Of a DNA stretch of 64,000 bases, positions 45,344 through 53,989 are shown piece by piece. The translations under genes were made by a program, and so were the position numbers. The notes under the pieces are model-generated. The model saw only the letters and a list, made by a program, of their open reading frames with translations, ran no database searches and had not been told where the DNA came from. Positions within the stretch are counted from its first letter, which is position 1; each line of letters begins with the position of its first letter. The DNA lies in contig NZ_AUAS01000002.1 of NCBI RefSeq assembly GCF_000428845.1, positions 310,001-374,000 on the forward strand, given 5' to 3'. The stretch is from Dyadobacter alkalitolerans DSM 23607 (GTDB lineage Bacteria; Bacteroidota; Bacteroidia; Cytophagales; Spirosomataceae).

Positions 45344-45386
45344 GTATAGTACTATACCAAAGGTTAGCAGTAACCTTTGGTATAGT
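45344..45386. promoter_or_regulatory. Overlapping palindromes: yceI operator candidate
   Basis: GTATAGT/ACTATAC at 45344-45357 is a perfect 14-base palindrome. It shares its right half with a 16-bp inverted repeat (45351-45366 with 45371-45386, loop GCAG). Three related half-sites therefore occur in 43 bases, between the trkA-like stop and yceI. The position over the yceI promoter suggests repressor binding, but the long stem could also be an mRNA hairpin of the K+ operon. Confidence 0.5.
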
Positions 45387-45414
45387 AAGAAAATTTGCGC
45401 TGTTCCGGATAACG

Positions 45415-46092
45415 TCAGTGCATCAGGTTTTCGATGTCTTTCAATTCCCCAAAAAGGACCAGCACTTCGTCCTCATGCATAATGGTGCCGGGCGTAGCAA
45501 TGCCCGAAGCCCTTTTAAATATCTTCGCCAGCCCGTTTTCAGATCCTTTCGACAAGGTCAGCACGGTTAATACGATTACATTGTAACGGTTTGTGAGATC
45601 GGCCTCTGCGAGCGTTTTTCCCACATAACGTGATGGGACGCGTGTTTCAATGATGCTGTATTTTTCCGACACTTTAAATGAATCGACAATTCCCGAATTA
45701 TCCAGCCGCATTGCGAGCCGTTCCGCGGATTCCTCTTCCGGCAGAATGTATTCTTCTATCTGCATCGCTTCCAGAACAGTCTTTTGAAGGTCCGATACGA
45801 CCCGGCCGATGATCTTTTTCACGCCCAGTTGTTTGAGCAATGCCGTCGCCAGCAGCGATGCGCCTTCGTCCTCACCAATGGCCACGATTACCGCATCTGC
45901 ATCTTTGAGCGGCAGCGAACTCACTGCATTCTTATCCGTACAATCCATGCAAACCGTATGCGTAATGCGCTCTTTCAGCTGTTCCACCTTTTGCATGTTA
46001 TTGTCCACGCCGATGGTCTCGTGCCCCAGTTCTGTCAGGCGGGTTGCCAGGGATTTACCGAAACTCCCCAATCCAAATATGATGTATTTCAT
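45415..46092 (-). CDS. K+ uptake regulatory subunit (KtrA/TrkA, RCK)
   Basis: 225 residues. The N-terminal RCK_N Rossmann domain has IIFGLGSFGKSLATRL, GVDNN (ribose-binding acid), VCMDCTDKNAVSSL and AVIVAIGEDEGASLLATALL. The C-terminal RCK_C domain is VSEKYSIIETRVPSRYVGKT and TPGTIMHEDEVLVLFG. It binds NAD(H)/ATP and gates the channel subunit, whose gene ends 11 bases upstream. One RCK unit and small size fit KtrA more than the double-unit E. coli TrkA. Confidence 0.92.
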   Translation of the reverse strand: MKYIIFGLGSFGKSLATRLTELGHETIGVDNNMQKVEQLKERITHTVCMDCTDKNAVSSLPLKDADAVIVAIGEDEGASLLATALLKQLGVKKIIGRVVSDLQKTVLEAMQIEEYILPEEESAERLAMRLDNSGIVDSFKVSEKYSIIETRVPSRYVGKTLAEADLTNRYNVIVLTVLTLSKGSENGLAKIFKRASGIATPGTIMHEDEVLVLFGELKDIENLMH

Positions 46093-46103
46093 TTTTTACG
46101 GGT

Positions 46104-47873
46104 TTAAAAGTTCATCTGCTCGCCCGGGAGCTGATAATTTGTTGGTCTTGCATTCCGGACAATGGCCACGAGCAATGTCAGCGAGCCTACCCTGCCTATG
46201 AACATGGTTGCGATGATCACGAGGCGGCCGGCGCTGCTCAGTTCCGGCGTCACTCCCAGGCTGAGCCCGGTGGTGCTGTATGCCGAGAATGTTTCAAATG
46301 CAAGTGAAATGAGATGTTTATCGGGATCTGTGACCGACAATAAGAAGATGGCAATGCCAAGAAAGATCAGCGATAACGAGATAATTCCCAGCGCCTTAGA
46401 GATCGACTCCTGCAAAACTTTTCTCCCAAATACTTCAATCGTTCCTTTTCCTCTTGATAATGTGGCAATGTTAAGGATCGCCAATGCAAATGTAGTAACC
46501 TTGATCCCCCCGCCGGTAGAACCAGGCGCAGCACCAATCCACATTAACAGAAAAATGAGCATCACAGTCGGAAAAGCCAATTGACTCATTACAACCGTAT
46601 TAAATCCTGCCGACCGCGGGCTCGTGCCGATAAACAAGGCCGTCACAATCTTGCCGTAGTAAGTCTCATGCGCCAGAAGCGTGTGGTTATACTCTAGAAT
46701 GAAAACCACTGTAAACCCAAATAATATGAGAAAAAAGCTCGTATAAGCGATGATTTTAGAGTTGAAAGCAATGACGCGCGCCCTGTAAATGAAATGACGC
46801 CCGTGCCGTACCCTGTGATAAAGGTTGTAGGCCCAGCGCCGGATAAATTCATAGGAATTGAAAATGATCCCGAAGCCCAATCCACCCATCACATATAGCA
46901 GAATGAGCGAAAGATGCAGCTCGTAGTTAAACCGGAGCGCCGCATTGTTCATGCCATCCGGAACGGTAGAAAATCCCGCATTACAAAAGGCGCTTATGGC
47001 GTGAAACACAGTAAAATAAAGCTGCTCTGCATGGCCTTCAAAATCGTCCGGTTCCAGGCTGAGATAGATGAGCACACCGCCTACAATTTCGAAAAAAAAC
47101 GTAACCAGGATGATTTTATATAACGTGGAAATCACCGAACTCACCTTATTCTCACCGATCAGCTCGGTAAACATCAGCTGGTTTTTATAGGAAAATCCAC
47201 CCGAAAAAAAGTAGCCGAAAAACCCCGTAAATGTCATGATACCCAGCCCGCCGATCTGTACAAGCATAAGCAGAATGGTCTGGCCGAAGCGCGTGAACTC
47301 CGAGGCAATGTCCACAACAGAAAGTCCGGTAATGCAAACCGCACTCGTTGCAATAAAAAGCGCGTCTACAAATGTAAGCTGTTGATGGTGTGTGGTTTTG
47401 GGCAGCAGCAACAGCGCCGTGCCGATCAGGATCAATGTCAGAAAGCTCAGTACGAAAAGCAGCGTGGGATTGAAATAAAACTTATCAAAGAACAGCGTCT
47501 GCTTGGAAACTTCAATGATGAGTATCGCGAAAATGCCCACATACATCCATTCCGGTTTCACAATTTCTGTTCCGTCCGTTCCGGAAAAATGGTAACTGTC
47601 GGCAATGATAACAGCGAGAAAATAAAACAGCAGCAGCGCCTCTCCCACTCGGGAAATAATCGAAGACTTGCTTTTAAACGCCGTGAAAGTCTTGGCAGCC
47701 AGTGCCAAGGTGAAAAATAAGAAGCACCATTCCAAAATGCGGTTGGTAAGCTGCTCAATTTTCGGGTCTCTGTTGTAGCCCAAATGAAAAACAACCACCA
47801 TTGCACAAACGACACTCATCGCTATCAATATGTGGTCCAGCGTTTTCCGGAAATATCTTATTTTTTCATTCAT
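46104..47873 (-). CDS. K+ transporter membrane subunit (TrkH/KtrB type)
   Basis: 589 residues. An N-terminal extension with several hydrophobic helices (about 1-135) precedes the four-loop TrkH/KtrB core. The selectivity-loop blocks are ATSAVCITGLSVVDI, FHAISAFCNAGFSTVPDG, FIGTSPRSAGFNTV and FSAYSTTGLSLGV. The intramembrane gate segment is GAAPGSTGGGIKVTTFALAI. It takes up K+, probably with Na+ or H+. The extension is longer than in KtrB. A TATGTTTG -7-like element at 47893-47900 lies just upstream, so the K+ pair can be transcribed independently of the glycan genes. Confidence 0.92.
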   Translation of the reverse strand: MNEKIRYFRKTLDHILIAMSVVCAMVVVFHLGYNRDPKIEQLTNRILEWCFLFFTLALAAKTFTAFKSKSSIISRVGEALLLFYFLAVIIADSYHFSGTDGTEIVKPEWMYVGIFAILIIEVSKQTLFFDKFYFNPTLLFVLSFLTLILIGTALLLLPKTTHHQQLTFVDALFIATSAVCITGLSVVDIASEFTRFGQTILLMLVQIGGLGIMTFTGFFGYFFSGGFSYKNQLMFTELIGENKVSSVISTLYKIILVTFFFEIVGGVLIYLSLEPDDFEGHAEQLYFTVFHAISAFCNAGFSTVPDGMNNAALRFNYELHLSLILLYVMGGLGFGIIFNSYEFIRRWAYNLYHRVRHGRHFIYRARVIAFNSKIIAYTSFFLILFGFTVVFILEYNHTLLAHETYYGKIVTALFIGTSPRSAGFNTVVMSQLAFPTVMLIFLLMWIGAAPGSTGGGIKVTTFALAILNIATLSRGKGTIEVFGRKVLQESISKALGIISLSLIFLGIAIFLLSVTDPDKHLISLAFETFSAYSTTGLSLGVTPELSSAGRLVIIATMFIGRVGSLTLLVAIVRNARPTNYQLPGEQMNF

Positions 47874-47892
47874 CCAATGAGCCCGATTTGCA

Positions 47893-47900
47893 CAAACATA
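47893..47900 (-). promoter_or_regulatory. Candidate -7 element of the K+ operon
   Basis: TATGTTTG on the minus strand, 19 bases before the transporter start, matching TAnnTTTG. No matching -33 was found. Confidence 0.3.
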
Positions 47901-47928
47901 AAGCTATTTAGCGCATGTTTAAAGCTGC

Positions 47929-49584
47929 TCAAAGCGAAACATTTTTGGAAATCATCTTGAACCGGGGCTGATCGTCGTCCAGCCAGCACAATGTAGCAGT
48001 ATAAGTTCCCGCCTTTATTTTGCCAGGAATTTCTACATTAAATTCCCCCGCCATTACTTTTCCGCTCTTCCATGACGGCCGGTCGTCCTTAAGCGCCACG
48101 AGATAGAACCGGTTGGGATCTGCATTTTCGGTCAGGCCCAGATATACATCCTTACCAGGAACTTCTCCCCCAACATTGGAAACTTTGATCGCTTTCACCC
48201 GGTAGAGGTAAGTTTTATATCTCGGCAGATCCGGATATTCGGTCACCTGTATGCCCAGATCACTTTCGCCCCCAGAAGCAGTTTTCCACGTATCGATCAC
48301 CTTTTTGCCGAAATATTCAGGAAAGGTGTAGTTTTCATAAAATGAGGGCTCCGGGTCGGGCAGGTTATAATATTGATGCAGGAAGAGCCTGTTCCTGGTG
48401 TAATTATAACTATCCGCTTTCAGTCCGGCGTCGTTGAAATTAACAGCCTTGTCATATTTTCTGTAACTGTAAACGCTTAAAACCAATGCGATGCTTATGA
48501 CAGCGATTTTGAAAAAAGCAGCTTTACTGAAGGGCGCGCTTTTAACTAAAAACAAATAAGACAGGATAAGAACGCTGACAGCGTAAATCTGAAACCTGGG
48601 CGCAATCATCGTTCCCACGCCTTCGGCATAGCGGCCGATCATGATCATCCCCATACTGCCCAGCATTCTCAAAAAGCAGATATCGGTCAGGTCCAGCTTC
48701 CAGATTTCAGGAAATGAGAAGCGATAGCCACCTTCGGAACGGGGGAAAAATTTAAATGCAAGAAAGGTTAGCAGAATGCCGGATCCCAGGATCGTAGACA
48801 GCAATATGCCATATGTATCCGAAATAAATCTGGCGAACGAGCCCGTAACAACGATGAAAGCATGCGCCATAACCGGCAGGCTGGTCATTGTAAAGCCTAT
48901 CTGGCTGGCAGAAGAAAGTTTGAAATCGGTAAAATAAAAAATGAGATATACGACTGTCAGCCCTGTGAAAATCAGGCTGTCTTTCCAGCGCTTTTGTGTG
49001 AGCAGCCAGAATATACAAACCGGCATAACGCTGATGCCGTCGAGGTTGGTGAGCGTGGCTGCAACGGCGATTGGAAATGCGAAAAGCCAGGAGGATTTTT
49101 TCTCCGGCTGCAAAAAATACAGGCACAAAATGGAAAACGCAATCGAAAGCGTGTGCTGGAAAGCGGTAAGGCTCCAAAGATGAACATAATACACCAGGGG
49201 CGAAAACAGCAACAGCATTACGGGCAGAAAGAGCGTAATCTCCTTATTGGCAGACCTGTAAATCAAGTAAAAAGCATAACCCAAAAGTATCAGGTTGAAG
49301 TAACCCAGCAGGATCGTGAGCCTGAAATCCAGCGTGCCGCTCAGCAAGTAACTAAGAATTATACCCAACCGCGGAAACGTAGACCGGTGGTCGTTCTGCT
49401 GCCTGACAAGCGTGGTAAATACATCCGCCGTTCCGTTTTTTAGGACATTGATGGAATCAACAAGTTCCATATCGTCCATAAAAGGCACATTAATCGCGTG
49501 TTTGAAGATAAAAACAGCAAACGCAATGACCGGAGCAGCCATTAGCAGATAAATGAGGAATTGCTTCTGTTTTTCCCGGATCAC
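47929..49584 (-). CDS. GT-C-like polytopic membrane protein of the glycan cassette
   Basis: About 551 residues from a GTG start at 49584, 10 bases after the MBOAT stop. Ten or so membrane helices fill residues 10-395. The first periplasmic loop has NVPFMDDMELVDSINVLKNG, where the Asp pair matches the acidic site typical of GT-C glycosyltransferases, and NDHRSTFPRLG. The C-terminal 150 residues form a soluble beta domain (GEFNVEIPGKIKAGTYTATL). It likely transfers a sugar from a lipid carrier at the outer face of the inner membrane (inference). Exact family not recognised. Confidence 0.7.
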   Translation of the reverse strand: MIREKQKQFLIYLLMAAPVIAFAVFIFKHAINVPFMDDMELVDSINVLKNGTADVFTTLVRQQNDHRSTFPRLGIILSYLLSGTLDFRLTILLGYFNLILLGYAFYLIYRSANKEITLFLPVMLLLFSPLVYYVHLWSLTAFQHTLSIAFSILCLYFLQPEKKSSWLFAFPIAVAATLTNLDGISVMPVCIFWLLTQKRWKDSLIFTGLTVVYLIFYFTDFKLSSASQIGFTMTSLPVMAHAFIVVTGSFARFISDTYGILLSTILGSGILLTFLAFKFFPRSEGGYRFSFPEIWKLDLTDICFLRMLGSMGMIMIGRYAEGVGTMIAPRFQIYAVSVLILSYLFLVKSAPFSKAAFFKIAVISIALVLSVYSYRKYDKAVNFNDAGLKADSYNYTRNRLFLHQYYNLPDPEPSFYENYTFPEYFGKKVIDTWKTASGGESDLGIQVTEYPDLPRYKTYLYRVKAIKVSNVGGEVPGKDVYLGLTENADPNRFYLVALKDDRPSWKSGKVMAGEFNVEIPGKIKAGTYTATLCWLDDDQPRFKMISKNVSL

Positions 49585-49594
49585 GGTCTAAGAT

Positions 49595-51058
49595 CTAGAA
49601 TTGGAAATATATAAATTGAGGTGTGTTATCAAAAACTCCCAGATATAAAATGGCTAGCACGAAAATGGAATAGAAGCTCCACCGCACCCACAGAGGCTGA
49701 TAGGAAAGCGAAAGTCTGAGGCTGTTTTTCTTCTGAAAATGATGGACCATTTCCAAAAAGACAATGAGAGCAATGGCTGTAAAGAACGTTCTGCGCTTTT
49801 GCCCCAGACAAATGTTTTCCATAAAATATTGTGTGCTGAAAAACTCCTGGACCGATGGCCAACCCTTTCCTAAACTTTTTACAAGATTCCACATTATATC
49901 CGTATTATAATAGTCGGCGCGGAAAAAGATCCAGGCAAATGTAACCAGCACAAAGGTGGTCAGGACCTGGATGCCGTTATGAAGCCAGGGAACCCGGTCC
50001 AATCCCACCAGCGACTGGATGTAGGTTCTCGGCTTTTGGGTAGCCAGTGCAAAAACGAGATAAAAGCCGTGCAGCGCGCCCCAGATTATATAATTCCAGT
50101 TTGCCCCGTGCCAGAGCCCGCTGACGAGGAAAACGATAAATAGATTGAGTAAAGCCCGGTTTCTCCCCACACGATTGCCGCCCAAAGGGATATAGAGATA
50201 ATCACGGAACCAGGTCGACAGGGATATGTGCCATCTGCGCCAGAATTCCGAGATGCTTTTGGAGGAATAAGGACGGTCAAAATTCTTCATCAGCGTAAAG
50301 CCCATCACCTGCGCGGATCCGATGGCAATGTCGGAGTAGCCCGAAAAATCGCAAAAGATCTGGAATGAAAAGAAGACGGCTGCCACTACCAGCGAAGGGC
50401 CGGAATACTGCGTCGGATAATCAAAGACCTGGTTGACGAAAATAGCCAGACGATCCGCAATAACGACTTTCTTGAACATCCCCCATGCCATCAGCAGCAA
50501 TCCGCTTCTTACCTGCTCATAGTCAAACTTGTGCTTGATATAAAACTGGTGCAGAATGTTCTGGGGACGCTCGATAGGCCCTGCTACCAATTGCGGATAA
50601 AACATCACATAAAGTGAATAAATCCCGAAATGACGTTCGGCTTTCTGGTTCCCACGGTATACTTCAAACGTATAACTCATGGCCTGAAAAGTGTGAAAAG
50701 ACAAGCCTACGGGCAGCAGTATGTTCAGTAAGGGTGTGTCAGTATTGAATGTTGTGTTGAGTTCCGCGGCGAAGAAATTATAATACTTAAAAACAGCAAG
50801 TACGCCAACGTTTGCAAAGATGCTTAAAATCAGATACCGCTTTTTCTTTCCCGCCGTCGATTCTTCTATCAAAATGCCTGCATAGTAATCGAGTACAATG
50901 GTAAAGGCCAGGATCAGGATGTAGATGGGCCTGAATGCCATGTAAAAATAGCAGCTTGCCGCGAGCAGCAACATCCAGCGATACCGATGTTCCAGCAGGA
51001 AATACAGAATCGTTACGACAGGAAAAAAAATTAAAAATTCAATAGAATTGAATAGCAT
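49595..51058 (-). CDS. MBOAT O-acyltransferase (AlgI/DltB-like)
   Basis: 487 residues with about 11 membrane helices. It has MBOAT hallmarks: PVGLSFHTFQAMSYTFEVYR, YPQLVAGPIERP, FSFQIFCDFSGYSDIAIGSA and ISEFWRRWHISLSTWFRDYL. GLWHGANWNYIIWGALHG places the likely catalytic His at 317, with a second His at 330. Such proteins move acetyl or other acyl groups across the inner membrane to a glycan, normally with an SGNH partner. The adjacent upstream gene supplies one, so the pair probably acylates the polymer made by this cassette. Confidence 0.93.
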   Translation of the reverse strand: MLFNSIEFLIFFPVVTILYFLLEHRYRWMLLLAASCYFYMAFRPIYILILAFTIVLDYYAGILIEESTAGKKKRYLILSIFANVGVLAVFKYYNFFAAELNTTFNTDTPLLNILLPVGLSFHTFQAMSYTFEVYRGNQKAERHFGIYSLYVMFYPQLVAGPIERPQNILHQFYIKHKFDYEQVRSGLLLMAWGMFKKVVIADRLAIFVNQVFDYPTQYSGPSLVVAAVFFSFQIFCDFSGYSDIAIGSAQVMGFTLMKNFDRPYSSKSISEFWRRWHISLSTWFRDYLYIPLGGNRVGRNRALLNLFIVFLVSGLWHGANWNYIIWGALHGFYLVFALATQKPRTYIQSLVGLDRVPWLHNGIQVLTTFVLVTFAWIFFRADYYNTDIMWNLVKSLGKGWPSVQEFFSTQYFMENICLGQKRRTFFTAIALIVFLEMVHHFQKKNSLRLSLSYQPLWVRWSFYSIFVLAILYLGVFDNTPQFIYFQF

Positions 51059-51085
51059 TATAATCTTTTAATTGACTTGAATGAA

Positions 51086-52036
51086 TTACTTGCCGAGACG
51101 GAGCAAAGTACCCGCGACCTTTTCCGTATGTTCGTCCCTCGCTTTCCCTTTCAAATGATACACCGTGTCAAAACACAGGCTATCTGCATACACCGACTGC
51201 CTGGGTTCGGATAAGATGGGTGCTTTCAAATGTTTTTTATAACGCTCATTAAGCTTCCCCACCGCCACGGCTGAGTTTTTATAAAAGCTTTCGGCTATCG
51301 TCGGATACAGAAAATAAGCCTTCGCCCCTTTCTGTATGAACCGCTCCGTAAAGGCATTCATTGTCTCAGCCTGCCCTTCGTACGGGAAGAGGCTCGTCGT
51401 GTTCGGACCTGCATCCACTGTGCGTGTAATGTTGTTGAGATGGCTGACGATATCGCCCTGCGGGGTAAACGCTTTGCGGAAATAAATAGCGTAAGGATCT
51501 TCGACCGTGGGATTCTGAAGAATGATCTCAATACTTAACGGAGCCTGCAAACGATGCAAAAACTGCGCTTTCCATTTCTCTGCCAAACCATCCTTGTAAG
51601 TGACAAAATGCTTATCCTCCGGCACAAAATCCACGACGGAAAGTTGCGACTCCACATCCCCTTTGGGGAAAACATCATATTCAAACGACATGATCACAAT
51701 GTCTCCCTTGTTGATGTAGCCCAGCGCGTCGGACAAAATAAAGTCGATGCCAAGCGGCGCGAGCAGGGCCATATTGACCACCGGCATTCCGGTCATTTTA
51801 CTCAACATGGCGGAATTGATGCCAAAAGCCAGGTTTGAGCCTCCTACCAGGATGATTTTGGGAGAAGAAATTGACTTTGCATAAGCATGTTTGTCTATAA
51901 GCGCAGCAGTAAATGCATTTTTGGCATAATAGGCCGTGATAACACGGTAGGTTAATTCAATAACACTGAGAACAATCAGGGCTAGTATGACGGATCTGAA
52001 CAGCAATTTCAAGCCACGGTTCAAGGTGCTCTGCAT
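51086..52036 (-). CDS. SGNH-like partner of the MBOAT protein (DltD/AlgJ-like)
   Basis: 316 residues. One N-terminal helix (LLFRSVILALIVLSVIELTY) anchors a periplasmic domain. IILVGGSNLAFGIN carries the nucleophile-like Ser67 with Asn68, and FDTVYHLKGKARDEHT near the C-terminus has His294 where SGNH acyltransferases have their Asp/His motif. It probably receives an acyl group from the MBOAT protein and passes it to the glycan. Its ATG shares one base with the stop of the glycosyltransferase gene (TAATG), so translation is coupled. MBOAT follows 27 bases later. Confidence 0.8.
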   Translation of the reverse strand: MQSTLNRGLKLLFRSVILALIVLSVIELTYRVITAYYAKNAFTAALIDKHAYAKSISSPKIILVGGSNLAFGINSAMLSKMTGMPVVNMALLAPLGIDFILSDALGYINKGDIVIMSFEYDVFPKGDVESQLSVVDFVPEDKHFVTYKDGLAEKWKAQFLHRLQAPLSIEIILQNPTVEDPYAIYFRKAFTPQGDIVSHLNNITRTVDAGPNTTSLFPYEGQAETMNAFTERFIQKGAKAYFLYPTIAESFYKNSAVAVGKLNERYKKHLKAPILSEPRQSVYADSLCFDTVYHLKGKARDEHTEKVAGTLLRLGK

Positions 52037-53058
52037 TATTTTTTAACTAAGTTTTTGAAATAGCCGTATGTATGGATAACGGACAGCCATGCTTTTCTTT
52101 TTACCGAATCAATGAAATTGGATCGGGACACATAGCTCGAAAACCGGATCGGACCGTAGGTTTTTTCAAGATACTCCTTTGCTCTTTCTTCCGATTGATG
52201 GTAAAGATTCCGATTATTGTTCGCCTGTGTGCCGCTGCTCGTGCTATCGAAAGGCGCATGCGTTGTATAATCTTCTAGGGTAATGTGCTTGAACCGATAT
52301 CCTCTTTTATATACATCGTGTGACCATATTGTGGCGTTGTCCACCCCACCCCAGTTGCCTCCATAGCACGCAACATCACCATTGGGAACGGTTTCTTTCT
52401 GATAACTTTCCACGTTAATAAGCGCACAATATTCATTCAACCGGCATTCGGGAAGGATATGCACTCTGCCGCCGTTGATCACGTTCTTCTGGATCTGCTG
52501 GCGCGGCGTGTTATAAGTCTCGGTGATTTCCATGGCTTCCTCGTAAGAAGGAACATAATCCTGAAAAACGAAAGGATTGCATTTGCCGGACCAATCCATT
52601 CCCGCCGGGCAACTCCAGCATTGACCAATGGATCCCATCCCGATCAGATTCTCAGGCCCGGCCATCATTTGGTCCAGCATGATCCCGATCATGTCGGCGT
52701 GGAACAGCATGTCGTTGTGCATAATGCACATATATTTCTTATCCGTGGTTTCCAGCGCATATTGGTACATAATGCTGTGTCTCCACCGGGCATCGGTTTT
52801 TGCCCGTTCCAGGTCCATCACGCCCAGGCCTAGATGGTAATGCGGATATTGGATAACGAGGCGCACATTAGGGTCATTCCGGAAGTAATCAATCACCTTG
52901 AAAATCCCGACATAATCTTCGTGCGGCTGCTTGCGTTCGCGGGAAATATAGATCTTGTCGATGTATTGTCCACTATGCTGAATGAGCGACTTGATTGTCA
53001 CAATGGTTTGATAGGGTTTGCCGTAGAAAGCAATGCCAACATCAACTTGGGGTCTCAT
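52036..53058 (-). CDS. Glycosyltransferase (GT2-like) leading the glycan cassette
   Basis: 340 residues, cytoplasmic. The N-terminal GT-A-like half shows VDVGIAFYGKPYQTIVTIKS and KKYMCIMHNDMLFHADMIG; HND stands in the DxD position for metal-nucleotide sugar. The middle is rich in Cys and Trp (GQCWSCPAGMDWSGKCNPFV), possibly a metal site. The family match is moderate; the protein does not follow classic GT2 closely. It is the first of four genes on the minus strand. A short palindrome lies 50 bases upstream. Confidence 0.72.
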   Translation of the reverse strand: MRPQVDVGIAFYGKPYQTIVTIKSLIQHSGQYIDKIYISRERKQPHEDYVGIFKVIDYFRNDPNVRLVIQYPHYHLGLGVMDLERAKTDARWRHSIMYQYALETTDKKYMCIMHNDMLFHADMIGIMLDQMMAGPENLIGMGSIGQCWSCPAGMDWSGKCNPFVFQDYVPSYEEAMEITETYNTPRQQIQKNVINGGRVHILPECRLNEYCALINVESYQKETVPNGDVACYGGNWGGVDNATIWSHDVYKRGYRFKHITLEDYTTHAPFDSTSSGTQANNNRNLYHQSEERAKEYLEKTYGPIRFSSYVSRSNFIDSVKRKAWLSVIHTYGYFKNLVKK

Positions 53059-53107
53059 AAATCTGTTTTTGGAATTTAATATGTAAGAGTTGCCACGTTG
53101 AAGGACA

Positions 53108-53122
53108 GCTCAAATTTTGAGC
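53108..53122. promoter_or_regulatory. Palindrome between the glycan cassette and the sigma factor gene
   Basis: GCTCAAA and TTTGAGC around a single T. The 284-base gap between the divergent genes holds this possible operator; I see nothing else in it that I can support. Confidence 0.35.
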
Positions 53123-53342
53123 GAAAATAGAAAAAAAAACGCTACCGCCTTCATGCCTGTCCACTGCAAGTGACTTATCGGGATCCGTTGGGAGAGGCAA
53201 AACCGGAAGTTATGGTGCGCATTTGCGATTCCATGCCCTGTTTCAATTAGAATTTATAAATTGGATTCTTTGCTTACCTTGAAGCGCTTTTGCAAGAAGC
53301 GGAGACTAACATGTTTTATTACACAAACCCAATCTACCTCCT

Positions 53343-53912
53343 TTGGATCAGGACATTGCGCTTTTACTGGCAGTTGCTCAGGGAGATGAAAGGGCTTTCA
53401 CAGCATTATACAATCGTTACCATCAAAGACTCGCTGTCCACATTTACCGGATCACCAAATCCACCGAGTTGGCCGAAGAAGTCGTGCATGATGTGTTCCT
53501 GAAAATATGGCTCAACCGGGAAACGCTGACCGGGATCGGAAACTTCCCGGTGTATCTCTACGTCATTTCAAAAAACGCCGCATTAAATTGTCTGAAAAGA
53601 ACGGCGCGCGAAAAAGCGCTGACAACCGACCTCGACCCGGCCCTGGACCAGATGCCGTTACCGGAGACAACCGAGGAAGATTACCGTTATATCCTGATAG
53701 ATGAAGCGATTGACCGGCTGCCGCCCCAGCAGCGTCAGGCCTATCTTCTCGCCCGCCACGAGCGGCTTACCTACACGGAGGTAGCCATGAGAATGGGACT
53801 TTCGAAGGAGACTGTCAAAAAATATCTGCAAATCGCGACGGAATTTATTTCGGGATACATCACTAAAAAGTTCATTATCAGCACTTTATTTTTTATTCAA
53901 AATATTCTTTAA
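53343..53912 (+). CDS. ECF sigma factor (RpoE-like, SusCD-linked)
   Basis: 189 residues from TTG 53343; no in-frame ATG lies near. Sigma-2 region: DERAFTALYNRYHQRLAVHI and TKSTELAEEVVHDVFLKIW. Sigma-4: AIDRLPPQQRQAYLLARHER and LTYTEVAMRMGLSKETVKKY. It directs RNA polymerase to the uptake operon when released by the FecR-type anti-sigma factor encoded next. Upstream sequence is open in the same frame but shows no sigma homology. Confidence 0.92.
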   Translation: MDQDIALLLAVAQGDERAFTALYNRYHQRLAVHIYRITKSTELAEEVVHDVFLKIWLNRETLTGIGNFPVYLYVISKNAALNCLKRTAREKALTTDLDPALDQMPLPETTEEDYRYILIDEAIDRLPPQQRQAYLLARHERLTYTEVAMRMGLSKETVKKYLQIATEFISGYITKKFIISTLFFIQNIL

Positions 53913-53989
53913 ATTTTACTAAAAAGCATACCCCCTTTTCCGGCGGGTGATTGTCCTATAAGCACATACCACAAGTAATGTTGCTGCTG

